Shown here piece after piece: positions 9,662-19,163 of a DNA stretch of 54,784 nucleotides. The position numbers were made by a program, and so were the translations under genes. Position 1 is the first letter of the stretch. Each line of letters begins with the position of its first letter. The DNA is from Actinomycetota bacterium (lineage in GTDB: Bacteria > Actinomycetota > Acidimicrobiia > Acidimicrobiales > Ilumatobacteraceae), in the NCBI GenBank assembly GCA_017856115.1, contig JAFMFM010000005.1, positions 1 through 54,784 of the forward strand. Direction: 5' to 3'. The notes under the pieces are model-generated. The model saw only the letters and a list, made by a program, of their open reading frames with translations. It was not told where the DNA came from and made no database searches.

Positions 9662-11036
9662 GTGTCAAGTCTCGCCGACGGGCCACCACCTCGTCGGGGA
9701 ATGTTTCGATGTCGCCGCAGCCCATGGAGATGCAGAGGTCACCATCGCGAACTTCCTTGGCGACGAAATCCACCAAGTCGGCACGTTGGGCACACCATTC
9801 CACGCGCCGCGTCGGATGGGCGGCACGAACGGCGTCGACCACCAACTCCCCCGTGACGCCGTCGATTCGTTCGGTCCCCGATGCATACACGTCCGTGATG
9901 AAGACGACATCGGCATCGACGAATGCATCGCGGTACGTGTCCGACATCACCGCCATGCGGTTGAACCGGTTCGGCTGGAACACCGCCACGACACGCTTCC
10001 ATCCGGAACGGTCCGCTCGCACACCCGCGAGCACGGCCGCGATCTCCGCGGGCAGGTGGGCATAGTCATCGACGAAGGTCGCCCCGCCATGTGTGGCGCG
10101 AGTCTCGAAACGTCGCCTCACGCCTGCGAAATCACCGAATGCAGCGGCCGCCACCTCCGGTACCACACCGAACTCGCCCGCCATCGTGATCGCTGCCAGA
10201 CAATTGCGAACGTTGTGCACACCACGAAGCGGAATCGACACGTTCGCCCGACCCCACGGCGAGTGCACCACGAACGTGGTGGCGCCGTCGGCAAAGTGCA
10301 GATCGGTCGCGGTGACGTCGAGTGCACCGCCATCGGCCGCTTTCACTCCGTAGGTGCGCGCCGCGTGCATGCGGGCGAGGCGCAGTGCATGCGGATCGTC
10401 CCCACATACGACCTTGGCACCGGGAATCGCCCCGAGGTACCGGTCGAACGAGTCCATGATGCCCTCGAAGGAGCCGTGCTCATCGAGGTGGTCGACGTCC
10501 ACGTTGGTGAGGATGCCGGCCTGAGGTGCTATCGCCAGATGACTGGAATCGCTCTCGTCGGCTTCAACGACGAACGTGTCCCGTCCCCAGTGTGCGCTCT
10601 GGTCCAACTGGGGAACGTCGGCCCCGATCAGGTATCCGGGGTCCATTCCCGCCCGACGCAGTGCCAACGTAAGCAACGTGGTGGTGGTGGTCTTTCCGTG
10701 CGTGCCGGCAACGGCGATCGTCGGTCGCTGACGAACAATCCATGCGAGCATCATGGCTCGCGTCCACACCGGAACGTTCGAGTCGGTCGCCGCACGCAAC
10801 TCCACGTTTCCACTTCGGACGGCGGCGGAATGCGTCACGACGTCGCAGCCGAGTATCGACGCCGGGTCGTGCGGAACGTTGACAGGAATGCCGCGGGCAC
10901 GTAATCGCTCCAACACCGGCGACTCGCGAACGTCGCTCCCCGACACCACCACACCCATCTCGGCAAGGATGATGGCGATGGCGCTCGTACCCGGGCCGCC
11001 GACACCCACGATGTGGATTCGACCCGGAGGCGTCAT
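9651..11036 (-). CDS. murC: UDP-N-acetylmuramate--L-alanine ligase
   Basis: This cytosolic ATP-dependent ligase adds L-Ala to UDP-MurNAc. The 461-residue protein opens with the nucleotide motif IHIVGVGGPGTSAIA, has the Mur-ligase P-loop VAGTHGKTTTTTLL, and later VFQPNRFNRM, which matches the C-terminal domain. It overlaps murG by 4 bases and the murB-ftsQ fusion by 11, so translation is probably coupled across murG, murC and murB-ftsQ. Confidence 0.97.
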   Translation of the reverse strand: MTPPGRIHIVGVGGPGTSAIAIILAEMGVVVSGSDVRESPVLERLRARGIPVNVPHDPASILGCDVVTHSAAVRSGNVELRAATDSNVPVWTRAMMLAWIVRQRPTIAVAGTHGKTTTTTLLTLALRRAGMDPGYLIGADVPQLDQSAHWGRDTFVVEADESDSSHLAIAPQAGILTNVDVDHLDEHGSFEGIMDSFDRYLGAIPGAKVVCGDDPHALRLARMHAARTYGVKAADGGALDVTATDLHFADGATTFVVHSPWGRANVSIPLRGVHNVRNCLAAITMAGEFGVVPEVAAAAFGDFAGVRRRFETRATHGGATFVDDYAHLPAEIAAVLAGVRADRSGWKRVVAVFQPNRFNRMAVMSDTYRDAFVDADVVFITDVYASGTERIDGVTGELVVDAVRAAHPTRRVEWCAQRADLVDFVAKEVRDGDLCISMGCGDIETFPDEVVARRRDLTRAN

Positions 11037-12181
11037 TGCGCAACCGATTCGATGAGCGAGCCAATTGCCGCGGACCGATTCAACTCGCCCAATGCACGTG
11101 ACGCCGCCCGCAGCCGTTCGCGCTGGGCATCATCATCGATGACGGCCAGCAATCGGCGGTCGAACTGCAACTCGAGGTCCGTCTCCTCGAGGACGAGTGC
11201 CGCTTCGTTCGCACCCAGCCAGTGCGCATTGAGACGTTGGTGGTCGTCGGCTGCCTGAGCCCATGGAATGATCAGCGCGGCGCAGCCGACCGTCACCAGT
11301 TCGGCGATCGTGCTCGCGCCGGCGCGGCACACCACGACGTCGGCAATCTGCCACACGTCGGCCATCACATCATGACGTGCGCGGCGGACGTAATGCAGGC
11401 CGGCACCGGCGGAAGACGGGGATGACTCGCTCATGTAGCGCTCACCCACAAGATGCAGCACCGCAAGGTCCGTTCGCGCGGAGTGCTTCTGCACGAACCG
11501 CTCGATGGCGTCGTTGATGACGCGCGACCCGAGCGAACCGCCCATGACCACCACGATTCGTCGGGCTGGATCGATCCCGAAGATGGATGCGGCCCGCGCG
11601 CGTTCGGAGGCTGTTCCATCGGCGTCGCGCGCGACTTGGCGCACGTCGCTTCGTACGGGTGCGCCAGTGTGCACCGCCCCGGGAAGCGTCGAACCCGCGA
11701 ACGCTGCCGCTACTGCGGCCGCCTTGCGGGCTTGACGACGCGTGGCCAGTCCGGGATGCCGGTCGTAACTCACCACGACGACAGGTATTCGCAGCGCACC
11801 CGCGGCACGCACGGCAGGTTCGCTCGCGAAGCCACCGACACTCACCACCACTCGAGGTTGCCAACGTCGAAGTTGCCTCGTGGCCCGCGCCGTTGCCACG
11901 ACCATCTTGGGAACGGCAAGCATCGTGCGCAACACCGCGCCCGGTCTCAGGCTCCGCTGTAGACCGTCGACGTTGAGCAGGAGACGTGGATGTTCGGTTC
12001 CGGCCAACAGTTGGGCATCGCTGGAGCGCTGGGACGCCACGAATGCAATGGACCGCGGCGCCCGACCGCCGCCGACCAGCTGCTCGGCAATCGCCAGTGC
12101 GGGAACGATGTGGCCCGCGGTTCCGCCGCCGGCGATGACGGCAAAGACTCTGGGCGACGAAGGGATGTTCGCTGTCGTCAC
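11033..12181 (-). CDS. murG: MurG, UDP-GlcNAc transferase that forms lipid II
   Basis: MurG is a peripheral membrane GT28 transferase that adds GlcNAc to lipid I. It shows the N-terminal glycine loop VIAGGGTAGHIVPALA, the C-terminal VVVMGGSLGSRVIN and the CRAGASTIAELVTVGCAALIIPW block that binds UDP-GlcNAc. I place the start at GTG 12181 (382 residues), which puts the glycine loop near the N-terminus as in the family and leaves a 46-base gap after ftsW. A TTG at 12247 would overlap ftsW. Neither has a good ribosome site, so the start is uncertain. Confidence 0.93.
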   Translation of the reverse strand: MTTANIPSSPRVFAVIAGGGTAGHIVPALAIAEQLVGGGRAPRSIAFVASQRSSDAQLLAGTEHPRLLLNVDGLQRSLRPGAVLRTMLAVPKMVVATARATRQLRRWQPRVVVSVGGFASEPAVRAAGALRIPVVVVSYDRHPGLATRRQARKAAAVAAAFAGSTLPGAVHTGAPVRSDVRQVARDADGTASERARAASIFGIDPARRIVVVMGGSLGSRVINDAIERFVQKHSARTDLAVLHLVGERYMSESSPSSAGAGLHYVRRARHDVMADVWQIADVVVCRAGASTIAELVTVGCAALIIPWAQAADDHQRLNAHWLGANEAALVLEETDLELQFDRRLLAVIDDDAQRERLRAASRALGELNRSAAIGSLIESVAQ

Positions 12182-12227
12182 GAGACTGCGTCGAACGCTA
12201 CCGCTGTGCCGTGGTCGCGCCGGGCGG

Positions 12228-13427
12228 TCACGAAACCTTTCGCGCAACGTTCAGCAGCAACCCGGCAGCACCCAATGTGATGAGGAGCGAACTTCCTCCG
12301 TAGGAGATCAGTGGCAGCGTCAAGCCGGTGACCGGAATGACACCGACCACACCGCCGATGTTGATGAGCGCCTGCACGGCGAACCACACCGTGATTCCCG
12401 CGGCCAGGAGCGCTCCGGAATAGTCAGGTGCGCGCATCGCCACGACGAAGCCGAAGAGCGTGAGCAGGAAGAATCCCCCGATCACGAGGGTGGATCCGAA
12501 CAGACCGAACTCCTCAGCAATCACGGTGAAGATGAAGTCACTGTGGGCAAGCGGCACGTATCCCCACTTGCTGGTGCCCGCACCGGGCCCGACACCCAGC
12601 ACGCCGCCGTTGGAGATACTGATGATCGACTGCCACACCTGGTAACTGGTGTGCTCGCGGTTTCCTTCGATGTCGAGGAAGGCCGTCCAGCGACTCAGGC
12701 GAGACGCCGAGGTGAGGACGTATCCGAGACCCAGCAATGCAGCACCGACTGCGGTCACCCCGATCCACCGCACCGGGCAACCGGCCATGTACAACACCGT
12801 GAAGGCGATTCCCGACAGGACGATGGCCGCTCCAAGATCGCTCTGTGCCATCGCGATTCCGGCCGCCACCAGCCACGCAAACACCGCCGGACGGAACGTG
12901 CGCTTGAAATCGGTGAGTTCGCGTTGGCGACGACCCAGGTTGTTCGTGAGGTAGATGATGAGCGCAAACTTGAGCAACTCGGAGGGTTGGAAGCCGATCG
13001 GCCCCATCTCCACCCATGCCCGCGCTCCGTTCACGGTGATGCCGAGCGGACTGAAGGGCAGCATGTTCAATCCGATGACGAATGTGAGCATCGGCTTGTT
13101 GAGCCGCTGCCACGCGCGGTACGGCATTCGATAGGTGCCCAAGGCCACGATCACTCCGAAGAACGCCCACATCAATTGTCTGAGGAACATGGTGAACGCC
13201 GAGCCGCCATTGTTGACGGACTTGATCGACGACGCGGAGAGCACCATGACGAGACCGAGGGCCACCATCACGGTGACGATGAGGAGGATTCCGTAGAAGA
13301 GTTTTCCCGGCTGGGTTTCGGTACCGACGTTCCCGCTCAAGCGCCGCCCGGCGAGTACCGCTCGCCGACGCTCGCGTAATGATGGGATCGAGATGGAACC
13401 CGATGGGTCTGCACTTACCGTCGTCAT
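12228..13427 (-). CDS. ftsW: FtsW, SEDS-family peptidoglycan polymerase of the septum
   Basis: FtsW polymerises lipid II at the septum together with its cognate PBP FtsI, also in this cluster. The 399-residue protein has about ten membrane helices and SEDS motifs such as VNGARAWVEMGPIGFQPSELLK and, near the C-terminus, LPLISYGGSSLLITLGAAG. An ATG at 13427 with AAGGAGAAGG ten bases upstream is the clear start; it overlaps the murD stop as ATGA. Confidence 0.97.
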   Translation of the reverse strand: MTTVSADPSGSISIPSLRERRRAVLAGRRLSGNVGTETQPGKLFYGILLIVTVMVALGLVMVLSASSIKSVNNGGSAFTMFLRQLMWAFFGVIVALGTYRMPYRAWQRLNKPMLTFVIGLNMLPFSPLGITVNGARAWVEMGPIGFQPSELLKFALIIYLTNNLGRRQRELTDFKRTFRPAVFAWLVAAGIAMAQSDLGAAIVLSGIAFTVLYMAGCPVRWIGVTAVGAALLGLGYVLTSASRLSRWTAFLDIEGNREHTSYQVWQSIISISNGGVLGVGPGAGTSKWGYVPLAHSDFIFTVIAEEFGLFGSTLVIGGFFLLTLFGFVVAMRAPDYSGALLAAGITVWFAVQALINIGGVVGVIPVTGLTLPLISYGGSSLLITLGAAGLLLNVARKVS

Positions 13428-14761
13428 GTTGCCTTCTCCTTCGTGAGATCTTGGACGCATCGCGCGAAGTCGTCGCCGCGCTCGCCGTAATTGGAGTACC
13501 AGTCGTAACTCGTGCACCCCGGCGACAACAGGACCACGTCGCCCGGTTCTGCGCTCCGTTGTGCCGCTCGCACCGCCTCCTCCATGCTCGATGCGCGGAC
13601 GACCGTGCACACGCCCGCGAACGCCTCGGCGACGAGATCCGCCGAGTGGCCGGTAGCCACCACCGCACGCATGCGCTGTGGCTGACTGGCCATGGATGAC
13701 AGGTCGAGACCCTTGTTCTTGCCTCCGGCGATGAGCACGATTCGGTCGAACGACGTCAGAGCGGCCTGTGCGGCGTGTGGGCTGGTGGCCTTGCTGTCGT
13801 TGTAGTACGACACGCCGTCGATCTCGGCGACGAACTGAATGCGATGCGGCGCATGCTGGTAACGCGCCAACGCATTCGCGACACCTTCCACCGTGCCGAG
13901 CCCCGACTCCAGCACCAGCGCACTCGCCGCCAGTGCGTTCGTCAGATCGTGCGGCAATGCGCGACCGAGTTGACCCACGTCGACGATGCGACCCTGCGGC
14001 CCGACGAGTGCGTCGTTTTCCACTCGGTAATCGGCGTTCTTCAGTCCGAATGTGACCACTCTCGCTGCAGTGTTGCGTGCGCTTGCCACGATGCCCTGAT
14101 CGCGAATCGGCGCAACCGCGACGTCACTGCTGCGCGCCGCACACCAGATTCGCTCCTTGGCTCGCCGATACGACTCGAGATCGCGATGCCAATCGAGGTG
14201 GTCGGGGGCCAGGTTGAGCCACGTTGCGGCCTCGGCTCGGAAGTCGCGTGTGTAATGGAGACGGAAACTGGAGCACTCGACGGCATAGGCATCGTGTGCT
14301 TCGTCGAGTGCCTCGACCCAGGGAGTTTCCGTGTTGCCCACCGCGGCGGCCCGCCGACCGGATGCCGACAACATCGCTGCCGCCATCAACGTCGTGGTGG
14401 TCTTGCCGTCGGTTCCGGTGATCGCAACGATCGGGCGGGGTGCAGCGCCGGCTCGTTCGTGACGATATGCAAGTTCGATCTCCGAAACGAGTTCCACCTT
14501 GGCTCGTAACGCACTCGCGATGATCGGATGCGACTCGGGAATTCCCGGGCTCGGTGCAACTTGTACGAACTCCCCCATCCGCCGTGCGCAGGCCATGGCC
14601 GCATCGGGACCTTGGTGCAGCTCCGCACCGATCGACGACGCAAACGACTGGTGCTCCTCGGATACGCGATCGTCGGCGACGACGAGTGGCTCGCCCTGCG
14701 CCGCGAGGAATCGCGCGGTGCTCCTACCGGCGACGGCAAGTCCGTAGACGAGCGTGGTCAC
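13424..14761 (-). CDS. murD: UDP-N-acetylmuramoylalanine--D-glutamate ligase
   Basis: This cytosolic ligase adds D-Glu to UDP-MurNAc-L-Ala. The 445-residue protein has the P-loop ITGTDGKTTTTLMAA, NLAPDHLDWH and the C-terminal YNDSKATSPHAAQAAL with LIAGGKNKGLDL. The GTG at 14761 is chosen because AAGGAGAG lies about 7 bases upstream and the protein then begins with the family Rossmann fold VYGLAVAGRSTARFL. It lies 13 bases after mraY. Confidence 0.96.
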   Translation of the reverse strand: MTTLVYGLAVAGRSTARFLAAQGEPLVVADDRVSEEHQSFASSIGAELHQGPDAAMACARRMGEFVQVAPSPGIPESHPIIASALRAKVELVSEIELAYRHERAGAAPRPIVAITGTDGKTTTTLMAAAMLSASGRRAAAVGNTETPWVEALDEAHDAYAVECSSFRLHYTRDFRAEAATWLNLAPDHLDWHRDLESYRRAKERIWCAARSSDVAVAPIRDQGIVASARNTAARVVTFGLKNADYRVENDALVGPQGRIVDVGQLGRALPHDLTNALAASALVLESGLGTVEGVANALARYQHAPHRIQFVAEIDGVSYYNDSKATSPHAAQAALTSFDRIVLIAGGKNKGLDLSSMASQPQRMRAVVATGHSADLVAEAFAGVCTVVRASSMEEAVRAAQRSAEPGDVVLLSPGCTSYDWYSNYGERGDDFARCVQDLTKEKAT

Positions 14762-14774
14762 AATGTGCTCTCCT

Positions 14775-15842
14775 TCACAACACCGCGTCGCCGATGAGTC
14801 GAATTTCGTTCGTGAAATCGGCGATGAAGAGGGCGACACCGGCGGCAACGCACAACGCGGCGAGCAACCAGAAGCGAATGATCACCGTCGTCTCGGGCCA
14901 CCCCGACAGTTCGAAGTGGTGGTGGATTGGGGACATCTTGAAGAGGCGCTTCTTGCGTCCGCTGGCCTTGAACACGCCCATCTGAACGGCGACGGAGCCC
15001 GCCTCCATCACGTTGATTCCGCAGATGATCGGTAACAAGAAGTGCGTGTTCGTCGTGACCGCAAGCAAACCAAGAGCCGCACCGATTCCGAGAGCACCGA
15101 CATCGCCCATGATGATTCGGGCGGGGGCCGCGTTCCACCAGAGGAATCCGCCGCACGCCCCGGCCATCGCGGCCGCGAGAACCGCCAGATCCAGCGGATT
15201 CACCATCGACGAGTAGATGTCGGAATTTCGGAATGCGAAGTAGGCGATGAGCCCGAACGCCCCGAAACCGAACATCGCAGATCCGGCCGCCAGACCATCG
15301 AGACCGTCGGTCACGTTCACCGCATTGGTCGTGGCCCACACCATGAGTGCCGTCCAGATGACCCAGACGGGCGTGCTCACGTCCCAACCTGGCACCTCCG
15401 CGCGGGTGAAGGAGATGGTTTCGCTGACGCCCGTTTGCGTGGCGATCAACCACATCAGCACTACGACGATGCCGAAGGTGATCCAGCCCTTTTTCTTCCA
15501 GAAGATTCCCCGGTTGTGTTGGCGTCGGACCTTCAGGTAGTCGTCGAGAAAGCCAATCGCCGCAAGGATGACGATGGCGAGCCACATGAACAACGCCTGG
15601 TCGGAAAAGACCAAGCCTTCACGAGCGTGTGGAATGAGCCATCCGACGAATGCCGCGAGCAGAATTGCGATGCCGCCCATGGTTGGTGTGCCCTGCTTGT
15701 GCATGTGGTGGGTCGGTCCGCGATCCTCCGCGCCGAGGATGGGTTGGCCCTTGCCCAAACGGGAGAAGAACCACATCAGCGCCCGAGTGAACGTGATGGA
15801 CAGGACGATGGCGATGGCACCTGCCATGAGGATCGCGATCAC
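14775..15842 (-). CDS. mraY: Phospho-N-acetylmuramoyl-pentapeptide transferase (lipid I synthase)
   Basis: MraY is a multi-pass membrane enzyme that moves phospho-MurNAc-pentapeptide onto undecaprenyl phosphate. The 355-residue protein has about ten helices and the motifs KQGTPTMGG, FLDDYLKV, TNAVNVTDGLDGLA and PIHHHFELSGW. The catalytic loop reads GDVGALGIG, where GDVGSLALG is more usual. Its ATG overlaps the murE stop by four bases. Normally murF lies between murE and mraY, but there is no room for it here. Confidence 0.97.
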   Translation of the reverse strand: MIAILMAGAIAIVLSITFTRALMWFFSRLGKGQPILGAEDRGPTHHMHKQGTPTMGGIAILLAAFVGWLIPHAREGLVFSDQALFMWLAIVILAAIGFLDDYLKVRRQHNRGIFWKKKGWITFGIVVVLMWLIATQTGVSETISFTRAEVPGWDVSTPVWVIWTALMVWATTNAVNVTDGLDGLAAGSAMFGFGAFGLIAYFAFRNSDIYSSMVNPLDLAVLAAAMAGACGGFLWWNAAPARIIMGDVGALGIGAALGLLAVTTNTHFLLPIICGINVMEAGSVAVQMGVFKASGRKKRLFKMSPIHHHFELSGWPETTVIIRFWLLAALCVAAGVALFIADFTNEIRLIGDAVL

Positions 15843-17293
15843 TGTCCTGCCCCCAGAATCTGGCGCGCAACGTCGGCGTCGCCGAACGGAACTTCGACAC
15901 CGGCGATGGTTTGCGTCGCCTCATGACCGCGGCCGGCAATGACGACTACGTCTCCCGCTCCTGCCGTCGAACACGCGATCTCGATTGCTCGTCGACGATC
16001 GATCTCGACCACCAACCGACCATGGTGCGAATCCGGGATTCCCGTCACGATCGCCGCGACGATGGCCTCCGGCGACTCGTTGCGGGGGTTGTCGCTCGTC
16101 ACGATGATCCGGTCGGCCACACAAGCGGCCGCACCCATCTCCGCACGCTTGCTCGGATCCCGATCGCCGCCGCACCCGAACACCACGGTGACCTTCGCCC
16201 CCGCCTCGGCGTCGAGTAGATCGCGTGCCGAATTGAGGACGTTGCGCAATGCCTCGGGCGTGTGCGCGTAGTCCACCACCACGGCGAAGTTGCCGTCGTG
16301 TGGCACCACCTCGAATCGTCCGGGGATTTGTTGCATGGTGGCCAGCCCGGCAGCGATGTGCTCCGGGGGGATTCCAAGTTCAGCCGCCGTGGTCGCCGCG
16401 GCCAGGGCATTGAGCACGTTGAAGTCTCCCCCGACCGTGCAGTGGATTCGCGTACCCCTCCAGGAGAAACTGCTTCCACCAACCACCCGAATGACATCGT
16501 CGGCATCGTCGCTGCCGAACGGGGTCACCGGCACGTCCGTTTGTTCGGCGATCTTGCGGCCGTAGACATCGTCGCGATTGATGATCGCCCGCGAGGTGTA
16601 GTCGAGCGTGAAGAGGCTCGCTTTTGCGGCGAAGTACGCGTCATGGGTGCGGTGGAAATCGAGGTGATCGTGCCCGAGGTTGGTGAAGATCGTGGCCGCA
16701 AAGTGCATGCCGGCAACTCGCTGAAGAGCCAGAGCGTGGGACGACACTTCCATCACCACGGTGTGCGTCCCGGCGTCACGTTCGATGGCGAGGGTGCGCT
16801 GAAGTTCGGGGGCTTCGGGCGTGGTTCGCGCGCCGCTCAGGGTTCCAAGCACGGTAGTGCGCCGACCCGCATGCTCGAGGATCGCACCCAACATGTGGGA
16901 GGTGGTGGTCTTGCCGTTGGTGCCCGTCACACCGACTACTTCCACGCTGCTACTCGGATGATCGTGGAATGCTGCAGCCAGGTGTCCCACGGCCGCACGA
17001 GTGTCAGTCGCGATGATCTGCGGGACCTCCAACTCGGGCAGGGAGTGATCCACCAAGAGCGCCACCGCCCCCGACTGCACTGCTTCGCGAGCAAAGTCGT
17101 GGCCGTCGAAACGTTCGCCGCGCACGCAACAAAACATCGACCCCGCACGAACGCTGCGACTGTCGTTCGTGACGTCGGAAACGATGACCCCAGCATCACC
17201 CTCGACACGCATTGACGGAATCGAGCCCGGTGCGATGGGCCGACCCCGCCCGGGCCTCCCCACCCGTGCGAGCACTCCGCCGAGCGTCTGCAT
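15839..17293 (-). CDS. murE: UDP-MurNAc-tripeptide synthetase, meso-diaminopimelate type
   Basis: MurE adds the third residue of the peptidoglycan stem peptide. The 484-residue protein has the P-loop VTGTNGKTTTSHML, MEVSSHALAL, FTNLGHDHLDFH and the DNPRNESPEAI block; DNPR is the known signature for meso-diaminopimelate as substrate. I chose the ATG at 17293, five bases beyond the ftsI stop; an upstream start would overlap ftsI. This is a true MurE, not MurF, so it does not fill the gap left by the missing murF. Confidence 0.96.
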   Translation of the reverse strand: MQTLGGVLARVGRPGRGRPIAPGSIPSMRVEGDAGVIVSDVTNDSRSVRAGSMFCCVRGERFDGHDFAREAVQSGAVALLVDHSLPELEVPQIIATDTRAAVGHLAAAFHDHPSSSVEVVGVTGTNGKTTTSHMLGAILEHAGRRTTVLGTLSGARTTPEAPELQRTLAIERDAGTHTVVMEVSSHALALQRVAGMHFAATIFTNLGHDHLDFHRTHDAYFAAKASLFTLDYTSRAIINRDDVYGRKIAEQTDVPVTPFGSDDADDVIRVVGGSSFSWRGTRIHCTVGGDFNVLNALAAATTAAELGIPPEHIAAGLATMQQIPGRFEVVPHDGNFAVVVDYAHTPEALRNVLNSARDLLDAEAGAKVTVVFGCGGDRDPSKRAEMGAAACVADRIIVTSDNPRNESPEAIVAAIVTGIPDSHHGRLVVEIDRRRAIEIACSTAGAGDVVVIAGRGHEATQTIAGVEVPFGDADVARQILGAGQ

Positions 17294-17297
17294 CGCC

Positions 17298-19163
17298 TTA
17301 GTGCCCCGGTCCGAGTTCGGCTGGTCGCGACCCGACGCATCCGGTGTCACCGGGTTCCGGCCGCAGACTCAGCTCGTTGACGATGACCTGACCGATGCGC
17401 GCGAACACCGGTGCCGCCGCGGTACCACCGAAGCGGTCACGTGAGCTCGGATCCGGTTCGTCAATGGAGACCAGGACGGTGAACTGGGGCTTGTTCGCCG
17501 GCAGGAATCCGACGAAGGACGCAAAATACGCGCGTGAGCCGTCGTCCTTCAGATACGTGCCGTTGTCCTGGCGAATGTAGCCGGTACCCGTCTTGCCGGC
17601 CACCGAAAGACCGGGCATCTTGGCGAGTTGTGCCGTTCCGTAACAGACCACGTCGGTCATGAGTGAACGCATGGTTGCGGCGGTTGCACTCGAAATGACG
17701 CGCCGTGTCGGCGCATCGGGTGTAGGAGTGCTCACGCCGGCGTCGTTCACGGTTGCTGTCACCAGTTTTGGCCCGATGTACACGCCATCATTCGCGACCA
17801 CGTTCACCGCCGACACCAACTGAACGGCGGTGGATGCATACCCGTATCCGTACGAGAACGTGAATTTCTCCGTACCCTCCCAGTTTCGCGCCAACTTGAG
17901 CAAGCCCTTCGACTCGCCCGGAAACTGCAGCGACGTCTTGTCGCCGAATCCGAATGCCGCCAGCCATTGTCGGTTGCGCTCGGTGCTCAGCGTCTGCGAA
18001 ATCTGGATCGTTCCCAGGTTGGATGAGTCGACCAGGATCTTGCGCACGCTCATCGGCTCGGTCTTGTGCGGGTAGGCGTCCTTGATCTCCTGTTCCCACT
18101 GGGTGCCCTGGTTGAACACCTGCTTGCCGGGCACCACGAAACTGGATTGTGGAGTGACCTTTCCTTCCTCGATCGCGGCGGCGACGCTGAAGACCTTTGC
18201 CACCGATCCCGGCTCGTGGGCTTCCACTGCGGCGAAGTTCCCCGAGCTGTGGCCGTAGGTTCCGTCCTCGTTGCGACGCACGTTCGACATCGCGTAGATC
18301 TCCCCGGTTTGCGTGTGCATCACGATCGCCGTACCACTACGCGCGAGCACCCGTTCCACTTGCTGTTGCAGGATTCCGTCGACCTGGAATTGCAGCGCGC
18401 GGTGAATGGTGGTGACGAGATCCCCGCCGTCCACCGGCGAGACGTACGTGGAGTCCGCCGATGCGATGCTCTGTCCGCGGCTGTTTACTTGCCGCTCGGT
18501 CCTTCCGTTCACGCCAGTGAGTACGTCGTCATACTGCAGCTCGATTCCGCCGATACCGACTCCGTCGAGGTCGGTTCTTCCGACGATCGGTCGCAGGCTC
18601 TCGGTGGTCAGCGTGCGGCCACTCTCCCGATACGAAGACACCCCAGGAAGTTTCAGATCGGTCACCGCCTTCGCAATCGCGGTGTCGACCTGTCTGATGA
18701 CGTAGGTGAAGCTGGACTTCTTGTTCTGCAGGCGGGACGCCAGATTGCTTTCGCTCTCGGGCGAAAGTTGCAGCACCATCGCCAAGGCGCGCGCAGTGGT
18801 GATCGGGTCGGTGACCTCCCTGGGATCGGCAAAAATCGTGCGCGTCGGAATCGGAATCGCCAACTCCGCCCCGTCACGGTCGTAGATGCTCCCGCGCTCG
18901 GCGAGAACGACGTCGGACCGGACACGTTGATTGACGCTGTGCTCCCGATTTTCGGACGCCTTGACGGTTTGAAGCACGAACACCCGCAGGTACACCAAGG
19001 AGAGCACCAGAAAGATCACCATGAACATCGTCGATATGCGCTTGCGCATGTCGCCGGCATGGATGTTGTCGGTCATCTTCGTTACGCCGTACGCGGAGAT
19101 TGCTCCGAAGAAGTCGCTCGACGTCATGGAACGCGGTCGACGAATCGGTGACGTGTCGTTCAT
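17298..19163 (-). CDS. ftsI: FtsI, class B penicillin-binding protein (septal transpeptidase)
   Basis: A 621-residue bitopic membrane protein. An N-terminal cytosolic tail of about 42 residues precedes one helix (about 43-65), then the dimerisation domain (RGSIYDRDGAELA) and the transpeptidase domain. The active-site motifs are SVAK (320-323, nucleophile Ser320), SSN (380-382) and KTG (524-526). It cross-links septal peptidoglycan as the partner of FtsW. The ATG overlaps the stop of the upstream ftsL-like gene (ATGA). Confidence 0.97.
   Translation of the reverse strand: MNDTSPIRRPRSMTSSDFFGAISAYGVTKMTDNIHAGDMRKRISTMFMVIFLVLSLVYLRVFVLQTVKASENREHSVNQRVRSDVVLAERGSIYDRDGAELAIPIPTRTIFADPREVTDPITTARALAMVLQLSPESESNLASRLQNKKSSFTYVIRQVDTAIAKAVTDLKLPGVSSYRESGRTLTTESLRPIVGRTDLDGVGIGGIELQYDDVLTGVNGRTERQVNSRGQSIASADSTYVSPVDGGDLVTTIHRALQFQVDGILQQQVERVLARSGTAIVMHTQTGEIYAMSNVRRNEDGTYGHSSGNFAAVEAHEPGSVAKVFSVAAAIEEGKVTPQSSFVVPGKQVFNQGTQWEQEIKDAYPHKTEPMSVRKILVDSSNLGTIQISQTLSTERNRQWLAAFGFGDKTSLQFPGESKGLLKLARNWEGTEKFTFSYGYGYASTAVQLVSAVNVVANDGVYIGPKLVTATVNDAGVSTPTPDAPTRRVISSATAATMRSLMTDVVCYGTAQLAKMPGLSVAGKTGTGYIRQDNGTYLKDDGSRAYFASFVGFLPANKPQFTVLVSIDEPDPSSRDRFGGTAAAPVFARIGQVIVNELSLRPEPGDTGCVGSRPAELGPGH

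Noticed and set aside
17291-17350. Upstream start for murE inside ftsI
   Set aside because: The ATG at 17293 immediately follows ftsI and gives a normal-length MurE.
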